DNA of 8,764 bases from CAJXJP01 sp964022365 (GCA_964022365.1 CAXHZN010000021.1:1-8764); one strand, 5' to 3'; counted from the stretch's first letter, positions 1 through 8,183 are shown. Notes: a model not told the origin generated them from the letters alone. Program-made: numbers and translations.

Positions 1-185
1 TCTTTTGTCCTGTTTATTTCAAATGATTTTGAAATATTTTTTAAATCAGCAAGCCTAACTCAATCTCTGCTAGAACTTGTATATCCTTGAAAAGAGATAA
101 ACGCAACTGTTGCTAAAACTGCTAAAATCGTTATTACAACAATAAGTTCTACCAGTGTAAATGCTGTGTTAATATTTTTTTTCAT
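1..185 (-). CDS. Type IV prepilin-like protein B, N-terminal part (runs off the window)
   Basis: These are the first 61 codons of a second prepilin gene, with the rest lying beyond base 1. It starts at ATG 183-185 and reads MKKNINTAFTLVELIVV, the class III (type IV pilin) signal: a short basic leader, the cleavage site before FTLVEL, then about 20 hydrophobic residues that pack in the pilus core. The family is inserted in the inner membrane, cut by a prepilin peptidase and assembled into pili or pseudopili. It follows the full prepilin gene after only 25 bases with no terminator, so the two are probably one transcript. Codon 42 is UGA where the full paralogue has UCA, so the two differ as Gly versus Ser if UGA is glycine. 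The 61 visible residues otherwise match the paralogue. Whether this copy also carries a fibrinogen-like C-terminus cannot be seen. Confidence 0.85.
1..185 (-). repeat. Direct repeat, copy 1 (5' part of prepilin B)
   Basis: This segment matches 1400-1584 at a fixed offset of 1399 bases with no gaps. I count 10 mismatches in 185 bases (about 95% identity). It is the start of a tandem prepilin gene duplication. The similarity continues about 9 bases upstream of the ATG (TACAAAA just before the start in both copies) and then fades. The left end of the repeat lies outside the window. Confidence 0.95.
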
Positions 186-210
186 GTTTTGTATGTTTTT
201 TTAATAATAA

Positions 211-1584
211 TTAACGAACAAAATATCTTGCTATTGCAGAACTATCTCATTTATTAAATCCAGAAATTCATCTTACTCTATCAACATCAATATTAGAATC
301 TATTTTATAAAAATAATGACGTGGGTAATCTTTAGGTTTAGTTAATTCTGGATCATCTGATTGAGTAGGTATTATTCAATCTGCAACCATACAATCTCTC
401 CATCAATATCAATGAAAATTATTTCATCATCAAACCCGATGAGTAATTTTATTATATGAGTATTCAATATTGTTTGTTTTATATATAAATGATTGATTAT
501 TAGGTAATAGTTGACAATCATTATTAACACCAATTGAAAGAGGTGTTTCATCTATAATAGTATTATTAATAAATTTATTTAAAAGATCACTATTATTGAA
601 TGTTACTGAAGCTCAATTATCACCTATCCAGTTTATTAACTCTTTTGTCAGTATTGCAGTAGCTCAAAACTCTGATACATCTAGCATTCCATATAAATCA
701 TAATCATTATATGTAACTCAATTATAATTGATTCAATTTTTATCAGATAAATATTGTAAATATGATTTTTTTACTTTCATATTTTCATTAGCAGAATTTG
801 CATAAAATAAAGTCCATCATCAACCTTGTGTAGTCATATCACAATACACTAAAGTGTTATATCATTTATAGTCTATCATATAATATCCATTTTGATTCAA
901 TGTAGTATTATCATTTTCTAATATTTCTTTACAAGATGTCTTAGTACTTAAATTATTATATTTTAAAACTGTTTTATAACTTATACCTGATATTCTATTA
1001 AGCTTATTTATGTATAATAAATAATTATCTGAATCATTTTCTACATCAATTTCATCAAAACTTCCACTTTGAACTATGACTTCATTTGTCGTTTCGTTGA
1101 GTAAAATTCCTAGAGAATCTCCACTAGATTTTATATATTTGTCAGAATTATCTGCAAATGTTGTAGTTGTAGAAATATTTGCAACAGATTCTTGATTTTC
1201 TAAAAATCAAATGACTTGAAATTTATTTCTTGCAAGATTTACTGCGTAACCATATGGTTTCAATGTCACTGGATCGAGTCCTCCATCAAAAATATTTAGG
1301 TCTGTTTCTAAAATATTTTGTGATAATTCTCATTGATATTGAAAAATTGTTCCACTAGCTGAAATATCTACTTTTTTATCAGGCAAAGGAAAATCAATAT
1401 CTTTTGTCCTATTTATTTCAAAAGATTTTGAAATATTTTTTAAATCAGCAAGTCTAACTGAATCTCTGCTAGAACTTGTATATCCTTGAAAAGAGATAAA
1501 CGCAACCGTTGCTAAAACTGCTAAAATCGTGATTACCACGATGAGTTCTACGAGTGTAAATGCTGTGTTAATATTTTTTTTCAT
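211..1584 (-). CDS. Type IV prepilin-like protein A with C-terminal fibrinogen-like (GGGWT) domain, UGA read as Gly
   Basis: A 457-residue protein, open from ATG 1584 to TAA 211-213 only if its 17 UGA codons are read through; the standard code gives 84 residues. Residues 1-8 are the basic leader. AFTLVEL at 8-14 is the prepilin peptidase site, with the conserved Glu five residues after the cut. Residues 9-31 form the hydrophobic pilin helix. Residues 60-130 resemble the periplasmic part of CPR pseudopilins (KPYGYAVN, then FQVIGFLE). From about 210 a second domain begins: TSCKEI (C218), then YCDMTTQGGGWTL (C248, GGG 254-256), with C357 and C398 behind. This is the signature and cysteine arrangement of fibrinogen-related domains, also known in bacteria as the YCDxxxxGGGWT domain. 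Two glycines of GGGW are UGA. The protein would place a potential ligand- or glycan-binding head on a pilus (inference). The residue before the cut is Ala rather than the usual Gly. UGA supplies 17 of 32 glycines. Confidence 0.9.
1400..1584 (-). repeat. Direct repeat, copy 2 (5' part of prepilin A)
   Basis: This partner of 1-185 covers the leader, hydrophobic helix and first part of the pilin domain of prepilin A. Five of the ten differences cluster at 1531-1552, in the codons for the VELIVVIT stretch, and are synonymous. The one visible amino-acid change is Ser (UCA) here against Gly (UGA) in copy 1. Confidence 0.95.
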
Positions 1585-1681
1585 ATTTTGTATTTATTCT
1601 AAAAATAATGCTATTACTATATAAATTATTGATATATTTGAAAATATTTTTTATTTACAATACGTTAAAATATTTTATAAA

Positions 1682-1715
1682 AATAGAGAACTTTTTAATT
1701 AAAAAGTTCTCTATT
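1682..1715 (-). terminator. Intrinsic terminator overlapping the end of the 109-aa gene
   Basis: A perfect 15-base-pair inverted repeat (arms 1682-1696 and 1701-1715, loop AATT) is followed on the minus strand by a U-rich run. One arm lies inside the gene: it encodes the last residues NRELF, and the TAA stop at 1695-1697 falls at the loop. The core AAAAAGTTC/GAACTTTTT recurs in other terminators of this window. Confidence 0.85.
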
Positions 1716-2024
1716 ATTTAACATATATGCTTTGTATGCAATTTCTTCTTGATGTTTCAATTCAAAATAATCTCCACATGTATTTATTTCAGTTTGAGTA
1801 TAATCTCTTCTTCTTGTAGCTTCTAAATACGTTTCAGCACAGTATTGTAAGTTATCTTCATCAGATAAATAAGGAATATCAACTAAGTCTGCAGATAAAA
1901 TAAAGCTATAGACTTCTTCCATAAATAAAGGATCATTTACAAGAGTTTGATCAAAATCTGCAAATGTCATATGAGATGTGAACAATAAATGAAAAACTAC
2001 CAGTAAACTTACTAATTTTTTCAT
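1695..2024 (-). CDS. Small secreted protein of unknown function (109 aa)
   Basis: I do not recognise this family. The first 22 residues look like a Sec signal peptide: MKK, a hydrophobic stretch (LVSLLVVFHLLF), then a plausible cleavage after TFA, before DFDQT. The mature part is about 87 residues, acidic and probably helical. It has two cysteines, in QYCAET and INTCGD, that could form a disulfide outside the cell. There is no UGA codon, so the reading does not depend on the genetic code. It starts at ATG 2022-2024 after an A/U-rich leader without a Shine-Dalgarno sequence. A terminator lies on each side, so it is probably transcribed alone. It sits between the TIG-repeat protein and the pilins, which fits an extracytoplasmic role, but no specific function can be assigned. 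Confidence 0.8.
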   Translation of the reverse strand: MKKLVSLLVVFHLLFTSHMTFADFDQTLVNDPLFMEEVYSFILSADLVDIPYLSDEDNLQYCAETYLEATRRRDYTQTEINTCGDYFELKHQEEIAYKAYMLNNRELFN

Positions 2025-2084
2025 AAAAAATTGTTATTAAATAATTACATATATAATAATCAATAAATTATTTTTATCAAACAA

Positions 2085-2122
2085 AAAAGTAAAAAAAGTT
2101 CCAAGGAACTTTTTTTACTTTT
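2085..2122 (-). terminator. Intrinsic terminator of the TIG-repeat gene
   Basis: A perfect 18-base-pair inverted repeat (2085-2102 with 2105-2122) centres on TTCCAAGGAA, so the practical loop is about CAAG. Its arms carry runs of A and T that supply the U tract. It begins 14 bases after the TAA at 2137-2139. The bases TTCCAAGGAACTTTTTT also occur in the terminator at 7831-7864. Confidence 0.88.
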
Positions 2123-2136
2123 AAAATTAATTTATG

Positions 2137-4824
2137 TTATTTATTTTTGTTCTCTTCAACATATTCTTTAAAGATATTTGTATATGCTTCATTGACACTA
2201 TTTAAGAGATAATTAAGCATTTTTTTATCTTTATGTGAATCTGGAACATTATTTATAACTCTTGCTAATTTAATTTTGAGGTTTTTAAAATAAATTAATC
2301 AGTCATAAGTTGATTTTTTTGTTTTAGTTTTATATAAATTAGATATGAGTGTATCTATTTTTATTTCCATTTTTGATTTGTTTATTTCAAGATTATCTTC
2401 TCATGATTTTTCAAGATTATCCTCTATAATTTCTCATGATTTATCTTCTTGGTTAGCTGTATTATTATCAATAATAATTACTTCATCCTTTCAAATTTCT
2501 TCACAGTCAATATTTACTGCATCAAAATTATAACAATTTTTAGCTCACTTAATTCACACATTAAAATATGGTCATTTAAGTATATTTTTACTAATAAATG
2601 TTTGTTGTGTAGATTTTTGAGTGAGAGTTTTATGTCATAAATATGAAATTATGAATTTTCATTGAGCATAAAATTTTCAAGATTTTTTTAATTCTACAAG
2701 AATATTTTTATTTGATTTTTCTAACAATATTTCTTCTAAAAATAAAATTTTACCATCTTCTTTCACCATTGTATGAGAAACTTTTTTCCCATCAATATAT
2801 AGTTCAATTTCTCAAAAATCATTTATATTTTTATCTCATTGTACTATAAATTCTAGTTGTGATAATTTTATATCTTCGATACCATTACTGATATTCATAG
2901 AAAAAAGATTATTACTAGAACTTTGATTATAAAAATATTCTTGATTTTTACTCAAATCTCAATGTGTACTGAACGTAATTTCTGGATTACTAGATTCAGA
3001 AATATACTTTTTCAATTTATTTGAAATCTTTTTATTATTTGATTCTATATAAAAATCATAAAAACCTGTTTTAATATTATCGTCCAAAGCAATTTTTGGA
3101 TAATCATTTCCATCAGAAAAGTCTAAATTATATGATTTTTCTCAAATAAATAATTTATCTGATTTACTAAATCAATATCATCTAATATATGCAGTATCTC
3201 AAGATTGTAAAAAAGAGTCATTTTTTGGCTTTATTTCCAAAATCAGAGGTGAGTTATTCACAGATTTATTAGAAATCTCATCATATCAAAAATTAAATGT
3301 AGATCTCATAGAATATTTCGAGACATTTATACTTGAACTAGAATTTTTATAATCCCTAGGAAGTCTCGATTTAATAGTATTATTTGTTACCTCAATCTCA
3401 GGTTTATTATCATCCATTGTGAAAATATTTGAACCTGTAACATTACTTCAATTAAAATTATTTCAATAAATGGTAAATTTAGTTAATCATTTTGGATCTT
3501 CCTGAAATGTTATTTTACGAATATATGGATGTTGACCAGTTGAATAATCAAAATCGACAAAATTATTATGTTGAAGATTTCATCTTTTTATAGTAATCCT
3601 ACCTGTTAATTTTGACTTATCTATAGCAATTCTACATACATTAGAATAACAGCTTAATATTTTAGCTACAGCATTATCAATGTAAATTTTATCAGTATCT
3701 TGGTTAAAATCAATAGTAGAAACAGTCAAAATTCTTTGTGTTTCATCAAAAGAAACATCTGATATACTTGTTGGATAAGGGAGTTTAGATTCTACAAATT
3801 TATATAAAGTATTAGATTGAGAATCATTTACAACTGCATAAAGATAATTATCTCAATCTATAAATTCAAAATCAATAATTGATATAGAATCTTTTGAAAC
3901 ATTAGAGATTTTTTGTTCTTTTCCATTTAAATAAACAGATATATCTTCATCATGAAAAGGGAAATTTTTACCATAAATTTCTAATTCTCTTCTTGTTGAA
4001 GATTCACTATTAGATTTTTCATAATATTTATCCAAATATGGAATATTTCATTGAACCTGTATTTTTATATCATTTGATTCAATATTATACTTTTTAAAAC
4101 CAATAGTTAAATCAGTAATTTTTTCATCTAATACATATTCAATTATTTCTTGATTTTGTACAAAATCAGTTGTTTTTTTATCATTAACATACATCTCAAA
4201 TTTTTCTAAATTTTTTCCAGATATATATATTTTTGTTCCAGCTAAAAAATTATCTTTTGATTCTATTTTTTCAATAAATGGATAATTAAATTCTAATAAA
4301 ACAGTATTAGAGTCATTATTTTTCGAAGTTACAAATAAATCTAAATTTTTAACTTCTCAAATTATTATTCAGTAAATTTTAGTTTGAGAATTATAGATTT
4401 TTTCAAATTTTAATCAGTCTAAATCTACTTTAAAATCTTTATCAAAATTCTTTCAATTTATTTCCAAGTAATAAAAATTATCTTCTTGTGTAATTTTTGT
4501 ATTTTCTATAACTGGAAAACTATATTCGTAATTACTATTTACACCATCACAAAAAATACTGACAATTCAGTTATAATTTCCATGAGAATATATAAATTTT
4601 GGAGATGTAATATCTAATTTTTCATTATTATGAGAAATATAATCACAATCCTTTAAATTTTCACCAGAAATTTTTACTTCCACTCAATCTTTTAATTCTC
4701 CATTATAAGTTATAGAATTAATTTTATATTGTATAATTTCTTTTTCTTGAGAATTACTGGCAGAAACTCAAATTGCAGAAAAAAGAGATATAAATAAAAA
4801 ACATAAAAACGTAATAATTTTCAT
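2137..4824 (-). CDS. Large secreted IPT/TIG-repeat protein (895 aa), putative surface protein or adhesin, UGA read as Gly
   Basis: Open from ATG 4824 to TAA 2137-2139 only when 31 UGA codons are read as Gly; an in-frame TAG just upstream (4834) fixes the start region. Residues 1-22 are a Sec signal peptide with likely cleavage after GVSA. The body is beta-rich and shows about seven diverged units of 75-85 residues with the IPT/TIG (immunoglobulin-like) pattern: VEVKISGENL near 50, YLEINGKNF near 119, GTKIYISGKNL near 196, ELEIYGKNF near 280, FTIYGNNF near 450, GDTAYIRGYGF near 542, plus weaker ones. Past residue 610 the pattern changes. Residues 795-820 form an acidic, repetitive linker (EDNLEKSG/EDNLEINK), and the last 80 or so residues are lysine-rich and probably helical. 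No sortase motif is visible. TIG units usually occur in adhesins and carbohydrate-binding proteins, so a surface role is inferred. Terminators on both sides suggest a single-gene transcript. UGA is 31 of about 48 glycines, the highest share here. Confidence 0.88.
2385..2432 (-). repeat. Two tandem 24-base units in the TIG-repeat gene
   Basis: TTTCAAGATTATC(T/C)TC recurs with a 24-base period (2385 and 2409). It encodes the eight-residue repeats EDNLEKSG and EDNLEINK. The reading frame is kept, so this looks like local slippage expansion of a hydrophilic linker. Confidence 0.65.
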
Positions 4825-4844
4825 AATAATTTTCTAAAAAATAT

Positions 4845-4865
4845 TTGTATACTCTTAGTGTACAA
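4845..4865. promoter_or_regulatory. TTGTA...TACAA dyad upstream of the TIG-repeat gene
   Basis: Arms TTGTATACT (4845-4853) and AGTGTACAA (4857-4865) match in 8 of 9 positions around a 3-base centre. The element ends about 20 bases before the ATG of the TIG-repeat gene. A shorter perfect dyad, TTGTACATACAA, lies at 4903-4914 in the same leader. It could be a protein-binding operator or a small RNA hairpin. The role is not known. Confidence 0.35.
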
Positions 4866-4902
4866 AAAATAAAAATAATTCAAAAAAATATAAATATTTT
4901 TA

Positions 4903-4914
4903 TTGTACATACAA
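4903..4914. promoter_or_regulatory. Short perfect TTGTA-CA-TACAA dyad
   Basis: Five-base perfect arms with a 2-base centre lie about 80 bases upstream of the TIG-repeat start. They share the TTGTA half-site with the dyad at 4845-4865. In such AT-rich DNA a short palindrome may be chance. Confidence 0.25.
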
Positions 4915-4945
4915 AATATTTATATTTTAATACAAAATTACTTTC

Positions 4946-4990
4946 AAAATAAAAAAACTAAATATTTAAAATATTTAGTTTTTTTATTTT
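4946..4990 (-). terminator. Intrinsic terminator of valS
   Basis: A 22-base-pair perfect stem (4946-4967 with 4969-4990) is centred on A4968. The stem begins on the base right after the valS TAA stop (4991-4993). It is almost pure A/T with an ACTAAATATTT core and runs of seven A and seven T. It also separates valS from the TIG-repeat gene. Confidence 0.85.
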
Positions 4991-7669
4991 TTATTTTTGA
5001 AATTTAGAAATTTTTTCTTCTAATTTTTGTAATTTTTGTTTTGCTTGTTCTTTTTTCTCCATTTCCGCTCTTACAAGTTTTTCTGGAGCTTTTGAAACAA
5101 ATGCTTCATTAAGAAGTTTTTTATCTAAAATAGCGATATATTGCTTTGTATCTGTGATTTGTTCATTTAACCTTTCGATTTCTTTTCCAATATCTAAAGC
5201 ATTGGCAGTATCTATAAATACTTCAACTCCAGCTTTTATTATACCATACGCTAAATTATCATCTTTGGGTTTTTTATCAACGAGTTCAAATTTTTCAGCT
5301 TTTACAATACCTGCAATTAATTCTAAAACTTCATCGATTACTTCTGCATTTTTATTTTTTGCATACACTTGTAATCCAATCGTTTTATTTGGCATAATAT
5401 TATTATCAGCTCTTAGAGATCTAATTTCTTTAATAATATCAATAATTAATTTTTTATCTTTTTCAATTTCTTCATTTCTAGGTATTGAAATATTTGGCCA
5501 AGATGCGACTATAAGGTCTCCTGAGAATCCTAATTTAGAATAAATTTCCTCTGTTACAAAAGGCATATATGGATGCCATAGTCTCAAAAGATTATTTAAA
5601 ACAAAAGTAATCACTTTTTCACCATATTTAGATTTTTGTTTTGTTAATTTAAATTCTTCTATGTAATAATCACAAAATTCATTTTTAGTAAATATTTGTA
5701 ATTCTTCTCATACTTCAGAAAAATTATAATTATCCATTGAATCAGTAGAAATATCATTTAAGTGTTTAATTCTACTTAAAATCCATTTTTCATGAAATAG
5801 GAGATCTCAATAGTTGTCTTTTAATTCTCATTGAATATCTTCTAAACTCATTGAACTTACTTCTGGAGAAAGATTTACACTTACAAAACGTGATGCATTC
5901 CATAATTTATTTACAAAAAGCATATTGTTTTCTACATTTGATTCATCAAATTTTAAATCATTCCCTGGAGTATTTCAAATACTTAGAGTTAATCTAAGAG
6001 CATCAGTCCCATATTTTTCAATCATATCAAGTGGATCAATACCATTTCATTTTGATTTACTCATTTTTGCTCCATGTTTATCTTTTACCATTCCATGGAG
6101 ATAGATAGTTTCAAATGGAGTTTGATCAGTAAATTCATAACCAAATAACATCATTCTAATTACCCAAAAGAAAATGATATCGTGACCAGTTTCTAATACA
6201 CTTGCTGGGTAGAATTTTTTAAACATTTCAGATTGATCACCATCCCACATATCAAAATCTAGGATTGAAAATGGCCATAAACCTGATGAAAACCAAGTAT
6301 CTAGTACATCAGCATCTTGAGTTAATTCAACCTCTTTCCCATAAAATTCATTTGCTTGTTTTTGAGCATCAGCAGTATTTTCAGCACAAAATACTTTTTC
6401 ATCTGGACCATACCAAACTGGTATTTGATGTCCCCAAAGTAATTGTCTAGAAATACACCAATCTCTGAGATTAAAAATCCAATCTTCAAATGTTTTATTA
6501 AATCTTTTTGGAATGATTTCAAAGTCTTTATTTTTGTATCATTTAATAACTTTTTTAGCCATAGATTCTACCGAAACAAACCATTGAGTAGAAACAATTG
6601 TTTCAATTTTACATCCTGATCTTTCACAATATCCAACTTTTGAAGTATGATCTTCTACTTTGATTAAGTTTCATTTTGCTTTTAAAAGTTCTACTACATT
6701 ACTTCTAGCTGTATGATAGTCTTGTCCTTCAAAAATACCTGTTCTAGATGTCATTTTACCATCTTTTGAAATAACTATATTATCCAGTGGTAAATCATGT
6801 CTTTTTGCTACTTCAAAGTCATTTGCATCATGAGCTGGTGTGATTTTTACAGCACCAGTTCCAAATTCCATATCAACCATTTCGTCAGCAATAATTGGAA
6901 TTTCTTTGTTTACAATTGGTAAAACTAATTTTTTACCAGCTTTTAATAATTTTTTATATCTTTTATCTTTTGGATGAACTGCAACAGCAACATCTCCAAG
7001 TAAAGTTTCTGGTCTCGTTGTGGCAATAATTACTTCATTATCACTTCCTGCAACAAAATAAGTAATATGATACAGTTTTGCTTTTTCTTCTTTGTGAATT
7101 ACTTCTTGATCAGAAACAACTGTTTGAAGTTCTGGAGAATAATTTACCATGTATTCACCTTTGTAAATGAGACCTTTATTGTATAAATCTACAAATGCTT
7201 TATTTACTCTTTTATTTAATCCGTCATCAAGTGTAAATCTTTCTTTTGTCCAATCACAACTTGCTCACATTTTTCTAAACTGATCAGTAATAATACCGGC
7301 ATGTTTATCTTTCCATTCCCAACATTCATCTAAAAATTCTTCTCTTGAGAGAGAATGTTTAGATTTTCATTCTTGTGCTAATTTAGCTTCAACTTTTGCT
7401 TGTGTAGAAATACCAGCATGATCTGTACCAGGAATCCAGATAGTTTCATCTCATTTCATTCTGTGATATCTCGTCATTACATCTTGAAGTGTTGACGTTA
7501 ATGCGTGACCTAAATGTAGGATACCCGTAACATTTGGTGGTGGAATTGGTATATAAAATTGTTCTCCAGTCGTAGATTCTCTTGGTTTAAATAAACCATT
7601 GTTTTCCCAATTTTTATATATATTTTGCTCGAACTCTTTTGGTGAGTATTTTTTTGGAAATTCAGACAT
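4991..7669 (-). CDS. valS: Valyl-tRNA synthetase (892 aa), UGA read as Gly
   Basis: This cytoplasmic class Ia enzyme charges tRNA-Val with valine using ATP. The length, 892 residues, is normal for the family. Signatures in order: PPPNVTGILHLGH (HIGH motif, HLGH 52-55), PGTDHAGISTQ, GASCDW (135-140), the editing (CP1) domain with ATTRPETLLGD (216-226) and GTGAVKITPAHD (from 270), DTWFSSGLWP (457-466), KMSKS (535-539) followed by KGNGIDPLD, then the helical anticodon-binding domain (KWILSRI, LWHPYMPFVTEE). The last 65 or so residues form the C-terminal coiled-coil arm. Ten UGA codons interrupt it under the standard code, at residues 73, 101, 135, 333, 377, 541, 565, 614, 621 and 654. Residues 73, 135 and 541 are conserved glycines in ValRS, which is direct evidence for UGA=Gly. 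There is no frameshift. The start ATG 7667-7669 has only an A-rich GAAAAAAGAAAAT ahead of it. A terminator follows immediately, so the gene appears monocistronic. Confidence 0.98.
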
Positions 7670-7780
7670 ATTTTCTTTTTTCTAATTAAAATAAAATAAT
7701 AATAAACTATAAATAAATCATTTTATTTTTTGACTCGTAGATTCAACCATTCCATGACTTTTTCACATTAAAAAAATAAC

Positions 7781-7803
7781 CTTGTTCACATTATATAAAC
7801 AAG
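7781..7803 (-). promoter_or_regulatory. Probable valS promoter -10 (TATAAT) inside a CTTGTT/AACAAG dyad
   Basis: On the minus strand a perfect TATAAT (7790-7795) lies about 120 bases upstream of the valS ATG. A -35 is poorly defined (TTGATT at 15 bases or TTTTGA at 17 bases). The -10 sits in the centre of an inverted repeat, CTTGTT (7798-7803) and AACAAG (7781-7786), with an 11-base spacing. A repressor site overlapping the promoter, or an early transcript hairpin, would both fit. The rest of 7670-7830 is AT-rich leader; I see no T-box consensus. Confidence 0.4.
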
Positions 7804-7830
7804 ATTTAAAAATCAAAATTTTATTTCTAT

Positions 7831-7864
7831 AAAAAGTTCCCGAGAGTTTTCCAAGGAACTTTTT
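7831..7864 (-). terminator. Intrinsic terminator of the 64-aa gene
   Basis: A ten-base-pair perfect stem, AAAAAGTTCC (7831-7840) with GGAACTTTTT (7855-7864), encloses a 14-base loop. It lies about 28 bases after the TAA at 7893-7895, and the transcript continues with a U run. The arms share sequence with the terminator at 2085-2122. Confidence 0.75.
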
Positions 7865-7892
7865 TATTTTTTACAATTACAATTTTATTTTA

Positions 7893-8087
7893 TTAAAATG
7901 GTAAATAACCAGATTTTGCTAAAATTGAATTTTGGGCAATTTCAGGATTTAACATAATAATCTCCATAGTTTGTCTCGCAGAAACATCAGCAATAGTTGC
8001 TCCAATAGCAAAAATAGCAGACAAGAAAATAAGCCAATGCATAGTTTTTCTATATTTATTAGAATGTTTTATTAGATGTTTTTTCAT
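7893..8087 (-). CDS. Small membrane or exported protein of unknown function (64 aa)
   Basis: I do not recognise this family. It reads MKKHLIKHSNKYRKTMHWLI, a strongly basic N-terminus followed by one hydrophobic segment (about residues 17-36, MHWLIFLSAIFAIGATIADV). It ends with a short polar tail, AKSGYLPF. It is either a single-pass membrane protein with the N-terminus inside, or an exported peptide cut after VSA near residue 37. No UGA codon is present. An in-frame ATG at 8112-8114 would add nine residues (MNLNINKIN). I chose 8087 because the promoter upstream predicts transcription starting at about 8112, leaving a 25-base leader for this ATG and almost none for the other. The terminator at 7831-7864 ends the unit. 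Its length and isolation make the coding call less certain than for the larger genes. Confidence 0.6.
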   Translation of the reverse strand: MKKHLIKHSNKYRKTMHWLIFLSAIFAIGATIADVSARQTMEIIMLNPEIAQNSILAKSGYLPF

Positions 8088-8118
8088 ATTAATTTTATTT
8101 ATATTTAAATTCATAAAT

Positions 8119-8147
8119 ATTATCTCATAAATATAGTATTTAGTCAA
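8119..8147 (-). promoter_or_regulatory. Sigma-70-like promoter of the 64-aa gene
   Basis: On the minus strand TTGACT (8142-8147) and GATAAT (8119-8124) are exactly 17 bases apart. Each differs from consensus at one position. This is the best -35/-10 pair I could find in the window. It implies a transcript start near 8111-8113. Confidence 0.6.
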
Positions 8148-8183
8148 ATAAATAGCTATTTAAATTATAAAACATTATAACAA

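Noticed and set aside
2345..2640. Two overlapping plus-strand frames of about 62 codons
   Set aside because: Both are antisense to the TIG-repeat gene and made of Ser/Ile/Phe-rich sequence typical of the reverse of AT-rich coding DNA.
5154..5543. A 129-codon open frame on the plus strand
   Set aside because: It is the complement of the valS C-terminal region, whose protein is well conserved. The plus-strand product is a low-complexity Ser/Ile/Phe sequence with no start context.
6265..6522. A plus-strand frame and a second minus-strand frame in this interval
   Set aside because: Both lie in the wrong frame over the ValRS region that encodes LLWGHQIPVW and DTWFSSGLWP, which is clearly the real coding frame.
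4991..7669. valS as a pseudogene with many nonsense mutations
   Set aside because: All ten interruptions are UGA, none is UAA or UAG, no frameshift occurs and all catalytic motifs are intact. Recoding explains it; decay does not.
7723..7755. A ten-codon frame (MEWLNLRVKK) in the valS leader, considered as an attenuator peptide
   Set aside because: It contains a single Val codon, has no ribosome-binding context and no terminator/antiterminator pair follows it.
7670..7830. A T-box riboswitch or tRNA in the valS leader
   Set aside because: No T-box consensus or cloverleaf could be built; GGTTGAATCT only superficially resembles a T-arm and has no partner stems.
8112..8114. The upstream ATG as start of the 64-aa gene, and a TTG further up
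   Set aside because: The promoter at 8119-8147 would start the transcript at or beyond these codons, so ATG 8087 is preferred; leaderless initiation at 8114 is not excluded.
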